Source: an uncultured Eubacteriales bacterium
GTDB taxonomy: Bacteria; Bacillota; Clostridia; Oscillospirales; UBA644
Assembly: GCA_934486965.1 (NCBI GenBank)
Contig: CAKSQP010000024.1
Span: 1 to 18,272 of the forward strand
DNA length: 18,272 nucleotides
Direction of reading: 5' to 3'
Shown here: piece by piece, positions 7,038-12,906 of the stretch
Position numbering within the stretch: the stretch's first letter is position 1
Layout: every line of letters starts with the position of its first letter
Made by a program: the position numbers and the translations under genes
The notes under the pieces: generated by a model
Databases searched by the model: none
Told to the model about the DNA's origin: nothing
Seen by the model: the letters and a program-made list of their open reading frames with translations, nothing else

Positions 7038-8213
7038 ATGGTTACCGTAAAGAAAGTCACGACCAAAAAAGAAATAAAGACGTTTGTCAGTTTTCCGAAC
7101 GTCCTTTATGCAGACGATCCGCTTTTCGTGCCGGCGACTTACAGCGACGATCTCGGCGACTGGAACAGAAAAAAGAACCCTGCGTTTGAATATTGCGACG
7201 CAGAGGCTTTTCTCGCCTACAAAGACGGAAAAGTTGTCGGAAGGATCGCGGCGATACTCAGCCGAAGAGCAAACAAGACATGGGGATATAACCGTTTGAG
7301 GTTCAGTCAGGTCGACTTTATAGACGACGAAGAAGTTTCGGAGGCTCTTTTCAAAGCGGTCGAAGACTACGCAAAAGAAAAAGGCTGTGAAGCAATCCAC
7401 GGTCCTCTCGGGTTTTCCGATATGGACAGAGAAGGTATGCTCGTCGAAGGTTTTGACAAAAGAAATCAGTTCTTTACATATTATAACCGCCCTTATTACA
7501 ACGAACATCTTCAGAAACTCGGTTATTCAAAGGACGTCGACTGGATAGAATATAAAATAGAAGTTCCCGCAAAAGACAGCCGACAGGCGGAAAGACTCGA
7601 CAGAATATCAAATTTCGTTCTTAAAAGAAACAAATTGTATATTGCAAACGTCAAGCATCGCTGGCAGTATCCCGATTATATAAAAAAGGTATTCAATCTT
7701 GTAAACGAGGCTTACGCTCCGCTTTACGGAGTCGTCGAACTTTCGGATAAACAGATAACAAAATACGCAAACAAATTTGTCCCCCTTATCTCCCCCGACT
7801 ATTCCTGCTTCATAAACGATGAAAACGGAAATCTTGTCGCGTTCGGAGTCGCCGCACCGTCTATCGCGTCGGCACTCAAGAAAAGCAACGGAAGATATTT
7901 TCCGTTCGGCTGGATAGACCTTTTGAAATCGCTTTCGAAAAACACTGCTCTCGACCTTTTGCTGGTCGCGGTAAAACCCGAACTTCAATATTCGGGAATA
8001 AATGCCGTAATAATGAACAAGTTTCTGCACAGTTGCCTGAAAAACGGCATTAAGTACGCAGAATCGGGACCGATGCTCGAAAAGAACGAAAAGATAATCG
8101 CGCAGTGGGAAATGTTCGATAAAGAACTTATAAAAAGGCGGCGCTGTTACATAAAAACGATTGAAAACGCCGCAATCAAAACAACGGAAGAAAGTCCTGC
8201 AATGCAGGCATAA
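7038..8213 (+). CDS. GNAT-like acyltransferase, BcerS/YghO-type protein
   Basis: A 391-residue cytoplasmic protein that I recognise as the BcerS-like/YghO-like family related to GNAT N-acetyltransferases. The substrate is unknown. The family-typical N-terminus runs through DDPLFVPATYSDD (26-38), NPAFEYCDAEAFLAYKDG (47-64), and VGRIAAILSRRAN (67-79), the likely beta4/acyl-CoA region. IHGPLGFSDMDREGMLVEGF (120-139) and a tyrosine-rich YYNRPYY segment follow. The C-terminal half probably forms a second acyltransferase-like fold. The start is the ATG at 7038, behind AGGGGAG with a 7-nt gap. The frame is open upstream, but the earlier TTG lies inside the -35 box and cannot be used. It is a monocistronic unit with its own promoter and terminator. 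Confidence 0.8.
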   Translation: MVTVKKVTTKKEIKTFVSFPNVLYADDPLFVPATYSDDLGDWNRKKNPAFEYCDAEAFLAYKDGKVVGRIAAILSRRANKTWGYNRLRFSQVDFIDDEEVSEALFKAVEDYAKEKGCEAIHGPLGFSDMDREGMLVEGFDKRNQFFTYYNRPYYNEHLQKLGYSKDVDWIEYKIEVPAKDSRQAERLDRISNFVLKRNKLYIANVKHRWQYPDYIKKVFNLVNEAYAPLYGVVELSDKQITKYANKFVPLISPDYSCFINDENGNLVAFGVAAPSIASALKKSNGRYFPFGWIDLLKSLSKNTALDLLLVAVKPELQYSGINAVIMNKFLHSCLKNGIKYAESGPMLEKNEKIIAQWEMFDKELIKRRRCYIKTIENAAIKTTEESPAMQA

Positions 8214-8218
8214 AAGAA

Positions 8219-8251
8219 CACCGCAATGAAAACTTCATTGCGGTGCTTTTT
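8219..8251. terminator. Bidirectional terminator between the GNAT-like gene and the rhodanese gene
   Basis: A 12-bp perfect stem (CACCGCAATGAA / TTCATTGCGGTG) with an AAC loop. It is followed by CTTTTTATTTTT on the plus strand and by TTCTTTTA on the minus strand. The plus-strand T-run overlaps the stop codon of the convergent rhodanese gene. Confidence 0.93.
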
Positions 8252-8546
8252 ATTTTTCGACAGGGCCTGTCCAGTCCTGAATTCCGCCGATATTCGTCAC
8301 ATTTCCGTAGCCCATTTCGACAAGCATATACTTTGCCTGCTCGCTTCTCGAACCGCTTCTGCAATATACGAAAATCGGAGTTTCTTCGTCGGGGATTTCG
8401 TCGTAGACCGATTCAAGACTGTCAAGAGGGATATTTATGCTTCCGGGAATGTGACCGTTGTCAAATTCCTCTTCGGTTCTCACATCAATAAGAACCGCAC
8501 CTTCCGTATTTTGTGCCGTCAAAAAGCCGTCGTTTATATTTTTCAT
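8250..8546 (-). CDS. Single-domain rhodanese-like protein
   Basis: A 98-residue rhodanese domain, a fold that carries sulfur as a persulfide on its active-site Cys. Visible are LIDVRTEEEFDNGHIPGSINIP (19-40) with Asp21 and Arg23, and the active-site loop Cys62 in CRSGSRS. The C-terminal segment is GGIQDW. The start at 8544-8546 is chosen because its ATG follows the cupin TGA by one base (TGATATG). No separate ribosome binding site is visible, so translation probably depends on termination of the cupin gene. An earlier in-frame start would extend 18 residues into the cupin gene with no domain support. Such small proteins often deliver sulfane sulfur or take part in thiol/redox stress responses. 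The specific role here is unknown. Confidence 0.9.
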   Translation of the reverse strand: MKNINDGFLTAQNTEGAVLIDVRTEEEFDNGHIPGSINIPLDSLESVYDEIPDEETPIFVYCRSGSRSEQAKYMLVEMGYGNVTNIGGIQDWTGPVEK

Positions 8547-8547
8547 A

Positions 8548-8877
8548 TCAGAAAACCACGACAAGCAGCATTTTGAACTGCTCTTTTCCGAAGACAGCAT
8601 GCGGGTGTCTTGCGGGCATTACGATTGATTCGCCCTCGTGAAGTTCATATTCGACGCCGTCTATTGTGATTTTGCCTACTCCGTCAAGACAGGTCACAAA
8701 CGCGTCTCCGCCAGACTCGTGCGTCGAGATTTCTTCCCCTTTGTCAAACGCAAACAACGTGACCGAAAGAGCCGAATTCTGTGCAAGCGTTTTACTCACT
8801 ACCTGTCCCGGCTGGTAAGCGACCTCTTCTTTTAAAGTCAGGACCTTTGCTTTATCGATATTTTTAATTCCGTACAT
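8548..8877 (-). CDS. Small cupin-domain protein
   Basis: A 109-residue single-domain beta-barrel protein of a type widespread in Clostridia and Bacteroides. The first cupin motif is around EISTHESGGDAFVTCLDG (49-66) with His53. The second is GESIVMPARHPHAV (82-95) with His93. The usual HxH pair of motif 1 is reduced to one His with nearby Glu54 and Asp58, so metal binding is plausible but not certain. AGGAGG-like CGGAGGT precedes the ATG. First gene of a two-gene operon with the rhodanese protein. The promoter has a good -10, a poor -35 and an upstream palindrome, which suggests activator control. The substrate and reaction are unknown. Confidence 0.9.
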   Translation of the reverse strand: MYGIKNIDKAKVLTLKEEVAYQPGQVVSKTLAQNSALSVTLFAFDKGEEISTHESGGDAFVTCLDGVGKITIDGVEYELHEGESIVMPARHPHAVFGKEQFKMLLVVVF

Positions 8878-8911
8878 AATAAAAACCTCCGTTTTTTTTC
8901 TTTACAAACGT

Positions 8912-8954
8912 ATTATACACCGATATCGCAAAATAATCTGTTGTAAAAACAACA
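8912..8954 (-). promoter_or_regulatory. Cupin-rhodanese promoter with a Crp/Fnr-like palindrome
   Basis: The -10 is TATAAT (8917-8912) preceded by TG. The hexamer 17 nt upstream, CAGATT, is a poor -35. A perfect palindrome TGTTGT-AAAA-ACAACA occupies 8939-8954. With the start predicted at 8905, its centre lies at -41.5, the class II activator position of Crp/Fnr proteins. The 4-nt spacing between arms is also Fnr-like, although the half-site is not the classical TTGAT. Confidence 0.6.
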
Positions 8955-9046
8955 AAATGCAAATTTTTACATATTATCTTCCTTCTGATTTCCATTTTGA
9001 AGTGGCATAGTAAACTAAAAAAATATATATAGTACACAATATATAC

Positions 9047-9075
9047 AGAAAAGGTGTCCGTTTTATGGGACACCT
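9047..9075 (-). terminator. Terminator-like hairpin after the small membrane protein gene
   Basis: An 8-bp perfect stem (AGGTGTCC / GGACACCT) with an 8-nt loop, followed on the minus strand by TTTCT. It begins 14 nt after the stop of the gene at 9090-9341. The T-tract is short, so termination may be partial. Confidence 0.55.
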
Positions 9076-9089
9076 ATTGAAAGTATAGT

Positions 9090-9341
9090 TTAGTCAAAAA
9101 GGTCAGGATACAAAGTTTTATAATAATTTTCTTTTTCTTTGAGTTCGTCAAGTGCTTTTTTCGCATTTTCGGCTGCCTCGGTAGCGATATCAAGATTTTC
9201 GTGTACTTCCTTGTAAGTGTCTGTTGATTCAACCCACTCTTGAATTTCTCGTTGATGACGAACATTGTCCATTATTGCCCAAGTAATTATTCCGGCAACA
9301 ATAAGCACCACAATAATTATAGCGAGGATTTTTTTCTTCAT
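9090..9341 (-). CDS. Small membrane-anchored coiled-coil protein, unknown function
   Basis: I do not recognise this 83-residue protein. A Lys-rich start (MKKK) is followed by one strongly hydrophobic helix (about 5-24). The remaining 60 residues are charged and helical with an Ala/Leu/Glu heptad-like pattern (about 30-72), ending YYKTLYPDLFD. The topology suggests either a membrane anchor with an outward coiled coil or an uncleaved signal anchor. AAGGAG lies 11 nt before the ATG. It has its own perfect-consensus promoter (9365-9393) and a weak terminator, so it is an independent unit. Its closest neighbours are phage-like genes. A holin- or spanin-like role is conceivable but unsupported. Confidence 0.75.
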   Translation of the reverse strand: MKKKILAIIIVVLIVAGIITWAIMDNVRHQREIQEWVESTDTYKEVHENLDIATEAAENAKKALDELKEKENYYKTLYPDLFD

Positions 9342-9364
9342 AAAATATCACACTCCTTAAATTT

Positions 9365-9393
9365 ATTATATCATATATGCGAAAATCTGTCAA
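9365..9393 (-). promoter_or_regulatory. Perfect consensus promoter of the small membrane protein gene
   Basis: On the minus strand TTGACA (9393-9388), exactly 17 nt, then TATAAT (9370-9365). Both hexamers match the SigA consensus at every base. The transcript start near 9358 gives a leader of about 17 nt. Confidence 0.92.
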
Positions 9394-9403
9394 ATATAGG
9401 GGT

Positions 9404-9430
9404 ACAGCCGCCGTTTTATTCGGCGGCTGT
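9404..9430. repeat. GC-rich inverted repeat (hairpin)
   Basis: A 10-bp perfect stem (ACAGCCGCCG / CGGCGGCTGT) with a 7-nt AT-rich loop, standing out from AT-rich surroundings. No T-tract follows on either strand, so it is not a standard intrinsic terminator. It may still stabilise the 3' end of the terminase-like transcript. It sits 11 bp upstream of the -35 box at 9388-9393. Confidence 0.7.
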
Positions 9431-9434
9431 GAGA

Positions 9435-9485
9435 TAATCGCCATACGGCAATATGGTGATTAAGCAATATTATTTATGGCGGTTA
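9435..9485. repeat. Three copies of an 11-bp motif TATGG(C/T)G(A/G)TTA
   Basis: Copy 1 is TATGGCGATTA on the minus strand (9445-9435). Copy 2 is TATGGTGATTA on the plus strand (9452-9462). Copy 3 is TATGGCGGTTA on the plus strand (9475-9485). Copies 1 and 2 form an 11-bp inverted repeat with a 6-nt gap (one G-T pair). Copy 3 is a direct repeat of copy 2, 23 bp further on. Copy 3 overlaps the stop codon of the terminase-like gene. The arrangement resembles a protein-binding site cluster. Confidence 0.6.
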
Positions 9486-9494
9486 AATAATATT
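9466..9494. repeat. AT-rich perfect inverted repeat
   Basis: AATATTATTTA (9466-9476) and TAAATAATATT (9484-9494) form an 11-bp perfect stem with a 7-nt loop. It spans the last codons and the stop of the gene at 9483-9959. The loop carries most of repeat copy 3. Confidence 0.7.
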
Positions 9495-9959
9495 ATCGTC
9501 AACAATTTGCGAGATTTCCTCGTAGGATTTAGGCGTTCCGAGAAGTCCCGCTCCGGGTTCGACAACAAGTTTGCTCTGCTCGACATAATCGTGAGTTGCT
9601 TTGAGAAGAAACATCGCAGAAATATTATTCACGGCGTTTGAAAGGGCAGCTTGTTCAAGATTGTCTTTCATACGGTCGCGGATAAGGTCGATATATTCAC
9701 CTGCGGCGGTCCCCTGATGTCGAAGTTCGTTAAAATGTCGCTCGGAATATCCGCAGAAGTTCGCAAGACCTTTCATATTCGGATTGAGCGACCTGTCGGC
9801 ACAGAAATGCAGATACGCGTCAGTCCGGGATATGAGTTCTTCGATATTGTTTATATCAATTTTCGGCTGCGTCCGGGCATATTCGAGAATTTCATTATTT
9901 TGAGAGATAATTTTTGAAAATTTATTGCTGTCAATGGGTGTAGGTAGATTTTTTGGCAT
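9483..9959 (-). CDS. Phage terminase small-subunit-like HTH protein
   Basis: A 158-residue soluble protein. After a variable N-terminus (1-40), residues 41-130 read ISRTDAYLHFC...LNPNMKGLANFCGYSERHFNELR. A charged helix (IDLIRDRMKDNLEQ) and then AMFLLKATHDYVEQ follow. This pattern of an HTH with the 'GLA...GYS' turn, then an 'A-x-FLLK-x-x-x-x-YV' helix, is what I know from many phage small terminases (DNA-recognition subunit). No large terminase follows, so if the assignment is right this is a remnant or a domesticated gene. It could also be another HTH DNA-binding protein. AAGGAGG lies 9 nt before the ATG. It overlaps the preceding Cys-rich gene by 29 bp, which supports co-transcription. Confidence 0.5.
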   Translation of the reverse strand: MPKNLPTPIDSNKFSKIISQNNEILEYARTQPKIDINNIEELISRTDAYLHFCADRSLNPNMKGLANFCGYSERHFNELRHQGTAAGEYIDLIRDRMKDNLEQAALSNAVNNISAMFLLKATHDYVEQSKLVVEPGAGLLGTPKSYEEISQIVDDNII

Positions 9960-10125
9960 TTATGTAAGCCTCCTTGCAGGTATGTTTATAATAGTAGAAT
10001 CCGTCAATGCAGACGGGAGGATCAACGGCAGTACAGTAATAATGTCTGCCGCTGAAATCGTCGTAAGGTTCAATATCATCACGGTAGTGTAGGCATTGCG
10101 GACATTGTTTGTTAGGTGTAGGCAT
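9931..10125 (-). CDS. Cys-rich miniprotein, putative zinc-binding, phage-like
   Basis: A 64-residue protein I cannot assign to a named family. It has a CxxC knuckle (Cys8, Cys11) and further cysteines at 31, 39 and 50, plus several His and Tyr, suggesting a small metal-binding fold. GGGGGA precedes the ATG. Its end overlaps the start of the terminase-like gene by 29 bp in another frame. Such small overlapping Cys-rich genes are common in phage and other mobile elements. Function unknown. Confidence 0.65.
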   Translation of the reverse strand: MPTPNKQCPQCLHYRDDIEPYDDFSGRHYYCTAVDPPVCIDGFYYYKHTCKEAYINAKKSTYTH

Positions 10126-10379
10126 AAGTTTATTCCCCCGATAGTTAAAAGTAAAAATTCAACGGTGCAGTGATAGATTTTTAAGTCGTTCGATAGTTTT
10201 ATCCGACAGTTTCCGCGGCGGATTTATTTTAATGTACGACTATATATAGCAAAAACTCAATATCAAACGTTTTTCGGCCGAGTTTCCGGTAGCTTTCGGA
10301 GAACTTGCTCTTTATGCAGTATTTTTTCTTAATTTTGCGTAGTTTACAATTCTGTTTCAAATTCGTAACACTTTCGCCC
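10126..10379. other. AT-rich gap without a recognised gene
   Basis: Between the Cys-rich gene (minus) and the importer promoter (plus) I see no convincing coding frame, RNA gene or terminator. There is an 8-bp palindrome TCGGCCGA near 10277-10284 and a short TCCG/CGGA inverted repeat nearby. No convincing minus-strand promoter for the Cys-rich gene was found; TTGAGT with TACATT at 18-nt spacing is the best weak candidate. This stretch probably contains one boundary of the accessory island. Confidence 0.5.
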
Positions 10380-10408
10380 TTGACTTTAGCGTAGTAAAGT
10401 GATAAAAT
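10380..10408 (+). promoter_or_regulatory. Promoter of the amino acid importer with an internal palindrome
   Basis: TTGACT (10380-10385), a 17-nt spacer and TAAAAT (10403-10408). The palindrome ACTTTA-N6-TAAAGT (10383-10400) fills most of the spacer. A protein bound there would block RNA polymerase, so repressor control is suggested. The regulator is unknown. Confidence 0.8.
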
Positions 10409-10466
10409 ACTACCATAACAAAGAACGAACGGCACACCGCCGGATATTGAAAAGGAGAAGAAAAAA

Positions 10467-11267
10467 ATGAAAAAGATTATTGCACTTGTACTTTCCGTTG
10501 TTATGGCGGCTATGCTGTTTGCAGGCTGCGGACAGACCAAAGAACAGACCGACCTTGAATATATCAAGGAAAAAGGTAAACTCGTCGTCGGAATTACCGT
10601 TTTCGCTCCGATGGACTACAAAGCAAACGAAGCCGACAGCGAATGGATAGGTTTTGACGCCGACATGGCGAAAGCTTTTGCAAAAGAACTCGGCGTCGAT
10701 GTTGAATTTGTAGTAATCGACTGGGATCAGAAAGCTTCCGAACTTTCCGGCAAATCTATCGACTGCGTATGGAACGGAATGACCATTTCCGACGAAGTTA
10801 AATCGGCAATGGATGTTTCCAATGCATACTGCAACAACGTTCAGATAGCGATAGTAAGAGCGGAAGACAAGGACAAATACTCTACCGAAGACGCTATCAA
10901 AGACGCAAGAGTCGCTGTCGAAAGCGGTTCCGCAGGTAACGCTGTCGCAAAAGAAAAAGGCTTTAACGTAACCGAAGTTGCAGACCAGGCAACCGCTCTT
11001 ACCGAAGTTGCTTCCAGAACTTCCGATGTCGCTATAATCGACTCCCTCATGGCAGGTGCTACCGTCGGAGAAGGCACAAGCTACTCGAACCTCACCTACA
11101 CCGTTAAATTCGGAGAAAACGACGCTGAAGAGTTCGGAGTAGGTTTCAGAAAAGGTTCGGACCTTGTTGAAAAACTCAATGAGTTCTTCAAGAAGAGCTA
11201 CGCTGACGGAACAATGATGCAGACCGCTGAAAAATACGGCGTTCAGGCTGCTGTCATCGCTCAGTAA
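10467..11267 (+). CDS. Amino acid ABC transporter substrate-binding lipoprotein (family 3)
   Basis: Extracellular receptor that captures a polar amino acid and hands it to the permease. The 266 residues begin with a lipoprotein signal peptide (MKK, hydrophobic 4-19) and lipobox FAGC with lipidated Cys21. The mature part is a family 3 periplasmic-binding fold. Features are LVVGITVFAPMDYKAN, WIGFDADMAKAFAKELGV, DCVWNGMTISDE, VAVESGSAGN and a C-terminal FGVGFRKGSDLVEKLNEFFKK. AAGGAGA precedes the ATG. The ligand (for example glutamine, cystine or an acidic amino acid) cannot be fixed from sequence reading. First gene of a three-gene importer operon, separated from the permease by a terminator-like hairpin that would favour its own higher expression. 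Confidence 0.95.
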   Translation: MKKIIALVLSVVMAAMLFAGCGQTKEQTDLEYIKEKGKLVVGITVFAPMDYKANEADSEWIGFDADMAKAFAKELGVDVEFVVIDWDQKASELSGKSIDCVWNGMTISDEVKSAMDVSNAYCNNVQIAIVRAEDKDKYSTEDAIKDARVAVESGSAGNAVAKEKGFNVTEVADQATALTEVASRTSDVAIIDSLMAGATVGEGTSYSNLTYTVKFGENDAEEFGVGFRKGSDLVEKLNEFFKKSYADGTMMQTAEKYGVQAAVIAQ

Positions 11268-11289
11268 AAAAAACAGAACAATAAGGAAG

Positions 11290-11316
11290 ACAGAGAGTCT
11301 TTGGCTCTCTGTTTTT
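11290..11316 (+). terminator. Intercistronic terminator/attenuator after the binding-protein gene
   Basis: An 8-bp perfect stem (ACAGAGAG / CTCTCTGT) with a 7-nt loop, followed by a T-run to 11316. It lies between the binding-protein stop and the permease start. No new promoter is seen after it, so it probably terminates only partly and lowers permease and ATPase expression. Confidence 0.8.
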
Positions 11317-11348
11317 CGGCGTATTACATAGATAAAGGATTGATTGAT

Positions 11349-12038
11349 TTGTCTCAGTTTTTCGAACAGTTTCCGATAGTTTTCGGCGCTTTGAACGAAG
11401 GTTTTCTGCAAACATTAAAGCTCTTTGCGATAACTCTTGTCGGTGCTCTCCCCCTCGGACTTTTAATTTCTTTCGGCTCGATGTCGAAATTCAAGCCGTT
11501 AAGCGGACTTATAAAGACGATAGTCTGGATAGTAAGAGGTTCGCCGCTTATGATCCAGCTTCTGATAATCTTCTATTTCCCGGGACTTGTTTTTCAGACG
11601 CCTATCTGGGGCGGCGGAGAATCGGGAAGATTCTGGGCGTCCGCGGTCGCGTTTATAATCAACTACGCCTGCTATTTCTCCGAAATTTACAGAGGCGGAA
11701 TACAGGGCGTTCCCGTCGGTCAGCAGGAAGCGGGTCAGGTTCTCGGACTTTCGAAAAATCAGATATTTTTCAAGATAACCCTTTTACAGATGATAAAAAG
11801 AATTCTGCCCCCGATATCAAACGAAGTCATAACCCTCGTAAAAGACACTTCCCTTGCCCGCATTATCGCTCTTCAGGAAATAATCTGGGCGGGACAGTCG
11901 TTTATGAAAGGCTCGCACGGAATTTCGGGCGCGATGTGGCCGCTTTTCTTCACGGCGGTATATTATCTCGTATTCAACGGACTTTTGACCGTTCTTTTCG
12001 GAAAACTCGAAAAGAAACTCGGATATTTTAAGATTTAG
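11349..12038 (+). CDS. Amino acid ABC transporter permease (HisM/GlnP type)
   Basis: Membrane subunit forming the translocation path. Several transmembrane helices are visible (for example LKLFAITLVGALPLGLLISF, LMIQLLIIFYFPGLVF and ASAVAFIINYACYF). The EAA-type cytoplasmic loop that docks the ATPase is GQQEAGQVLGLSKNQIFFKI. The family segment NEVITLVKDTSLARII follows. No ATG is available near the start. I chose the TTG at 11349, which follows AAAGGA with a 9-nt gap and gives 229 residues (MSQFFEQFPIVF...). The alternative TTG at 11301 (245 residues) lies in the loop of the terminator hairpin behind AAGGAAG and would add a non-family N-terminus. The start is therefore less certain than the identity. 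Confidence 0.9.
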   Translation: MSQFFEQFPIVFGALNEGFLQTLKLFAITLVGALPLGLLISFGSMSKFKPLSGLIKTIVWIVRGSPLMIQLLIIFYFPGLVFQTPIWGGGESGRFWASAVAFIINYACYFSEIYRGGIQGVPVGQQEAGQVLGLSKNQIFFKITLLQMIKRILPPISNEVITLVKDTSLARIIALQEIIWAGQSFMKGSHGISGAMWPLFFTAVYYLVFNGLLTVLFGKLEKKLGYFKI

Positions 12039-12047
12039 GAGGACATT

Positions 12048-12800
12048 ATGACGGCACTTGAAGTAAAAGGACTGAAAAAAAGTTTCGGCAAGACAGAAGT
12101 CCTCAAAGGCATCGATTTTTCAATAGACAAAGGTCAGGTTCTCGTTATCCTCGGTTCTTCGGGCGGAGGAAAAACGACTTTGTTGCGGTGTCTCAATTTC
12201 CTTGAAATTCCGCAGGAGGGAACAATAAAAGTAAACGGTGAAACGATTTTCGACGCAGACAGAAAAGATAAAATAAGCGAAAAGGAGATACGTGAAAACA
12301 GACTTCATTTCGGACTTGTTTTCCAGTCTTTTAACCTTTTCCCGCAGTATAACGTCTTAAAGAACGTGACCCTCGCCCCCACCCTTTTGAAAAAAGGAAC
12401 GGAAGAAGATATAACCGCAGAAGCAAAACAACTTATCGCAAAAGTCGGTCTTTCCGACAAAGAAAAGAATTACCCCTGCGAACTTTCGGGAGGTCAGCAG
12501 CAAAGAGTCGCCATTGCACGGGCTCTTGCGTTAAAACCCGATATTCTCTGTTTCGACGAACCGACGTCGGCTCTCGACCCCGAACTTACGGGAGAAGTCC
12601 TCAAAGTCATAAAATCGCTTAAAAACAGCGACACGACCATGATCATCGTAACGCACGAAATAGAATTTGCGAAAAACATTGCCGATAAGATAATTTTCGT
12701 TGACAACGGCGTTATTCTGGAAGAAGGAACCGCCGATATTATCGACAATCCGCAGAACGAAAGAACAAGAAACTTCCTCGCAAGTTTTTCCGAAAAATAG
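12048..12800 (+). CDS. Amino acid ABC transporter ATP-binding protein (GlnQ/HisP type)
   Basis: Cytoplasmic ATPase driving the importer. The 250 residues are typical of the polar amino acid uptake family. Walker A is GSSGGGKTT (36-44, Lys42). The Q-loop is VFQSFNLFP, the signature is LSGGQQQR, Walker B is ILCFDEPTSALD with catalytic Glu, and the H-loop is IVTHE. Walker A has GGGKTT where most homologues have GSGKST; the Lys and the hydroxyl residue are kept. AGGAGG precedes the ATG, 9 nt after the permease stop. No terminator hairpin is evident before the serC promoter region, so some read-through into serC is possible. Confidence 0.96.
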   Translation: MTALEVKGLKKSFGKTEVLKGIDFSIDKGQVLVILGSSGGGKTTLLRCLNFLEIPQEGTIKVNGETIFDADRKDKISEKEIRENRLHFGLVFQSFNLFPQYNVLKNVTLAPTLLKKGTEEDITAEAKQLIAKVGLSDKEKNYPCELSGGQQQRVAIARALALKPDILCFDEPTSALDPELTGEVLKVIKSLKNSDTTMIIVTHEIEFAKNIADKIIFVDNGVILEEGTADIIDNPQNERTRNFLASFSEK

Positions 12801-12822
12801 GGTACCATCAGAGTTCAAACTT

Positions 12823-12862
12823 TTGACATATTTTGTTTTGTGTTTTATCGCTTTTATATTAT
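12823..12862 (+). promoter_or_regulatory. Probable serC-serA promoter region
   Basis: An AT-rich 106-bp gap holds a perfect TTGACA (12823-12828) but no good -10 at 17 nt (TATCGC). A second pairing, TTGTTT (12834-12839), 17 nt, TATTAT (12857-12862), is better balanced. Which is used cannot be decided by eye. Confidence 0.5.
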
Positions 12863-12906
12863 ATCATATCACTAATACTATTATCGATTAAAAAGGAGTG
12901 CTGCAA

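Noticed and set aside
8547..8600. 18-codon extension of the rhodanese gene into the cupin gene
   Set aside because: The extra residues (Ser/Cys-rich) are outside the domain, and the ATG right after the cupin stop explains translation by coupling.
8878..9089. AT-rich gap considered for a small RNA gene
   Set aside because: Apart from the cupin promoter and the terminator hairpin at 9052-9075, no paired structure or promoter-terminator combination was found.
10410..11411. 333-codon open frame antisense to the binding-protein gene
   Set aside because: Ser/Phe/Val-rich composition typical of antisense reading. The plus-strand lipoprotein is certain and has a promoter and ribosome binding site.
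12801..12906. Possible riboswitch or T-box upstream of serC
   Set aside because: The gap is only 106 bp, AT-rich, without stems or T-box signature bases. A promoter is a sufficient explanation.
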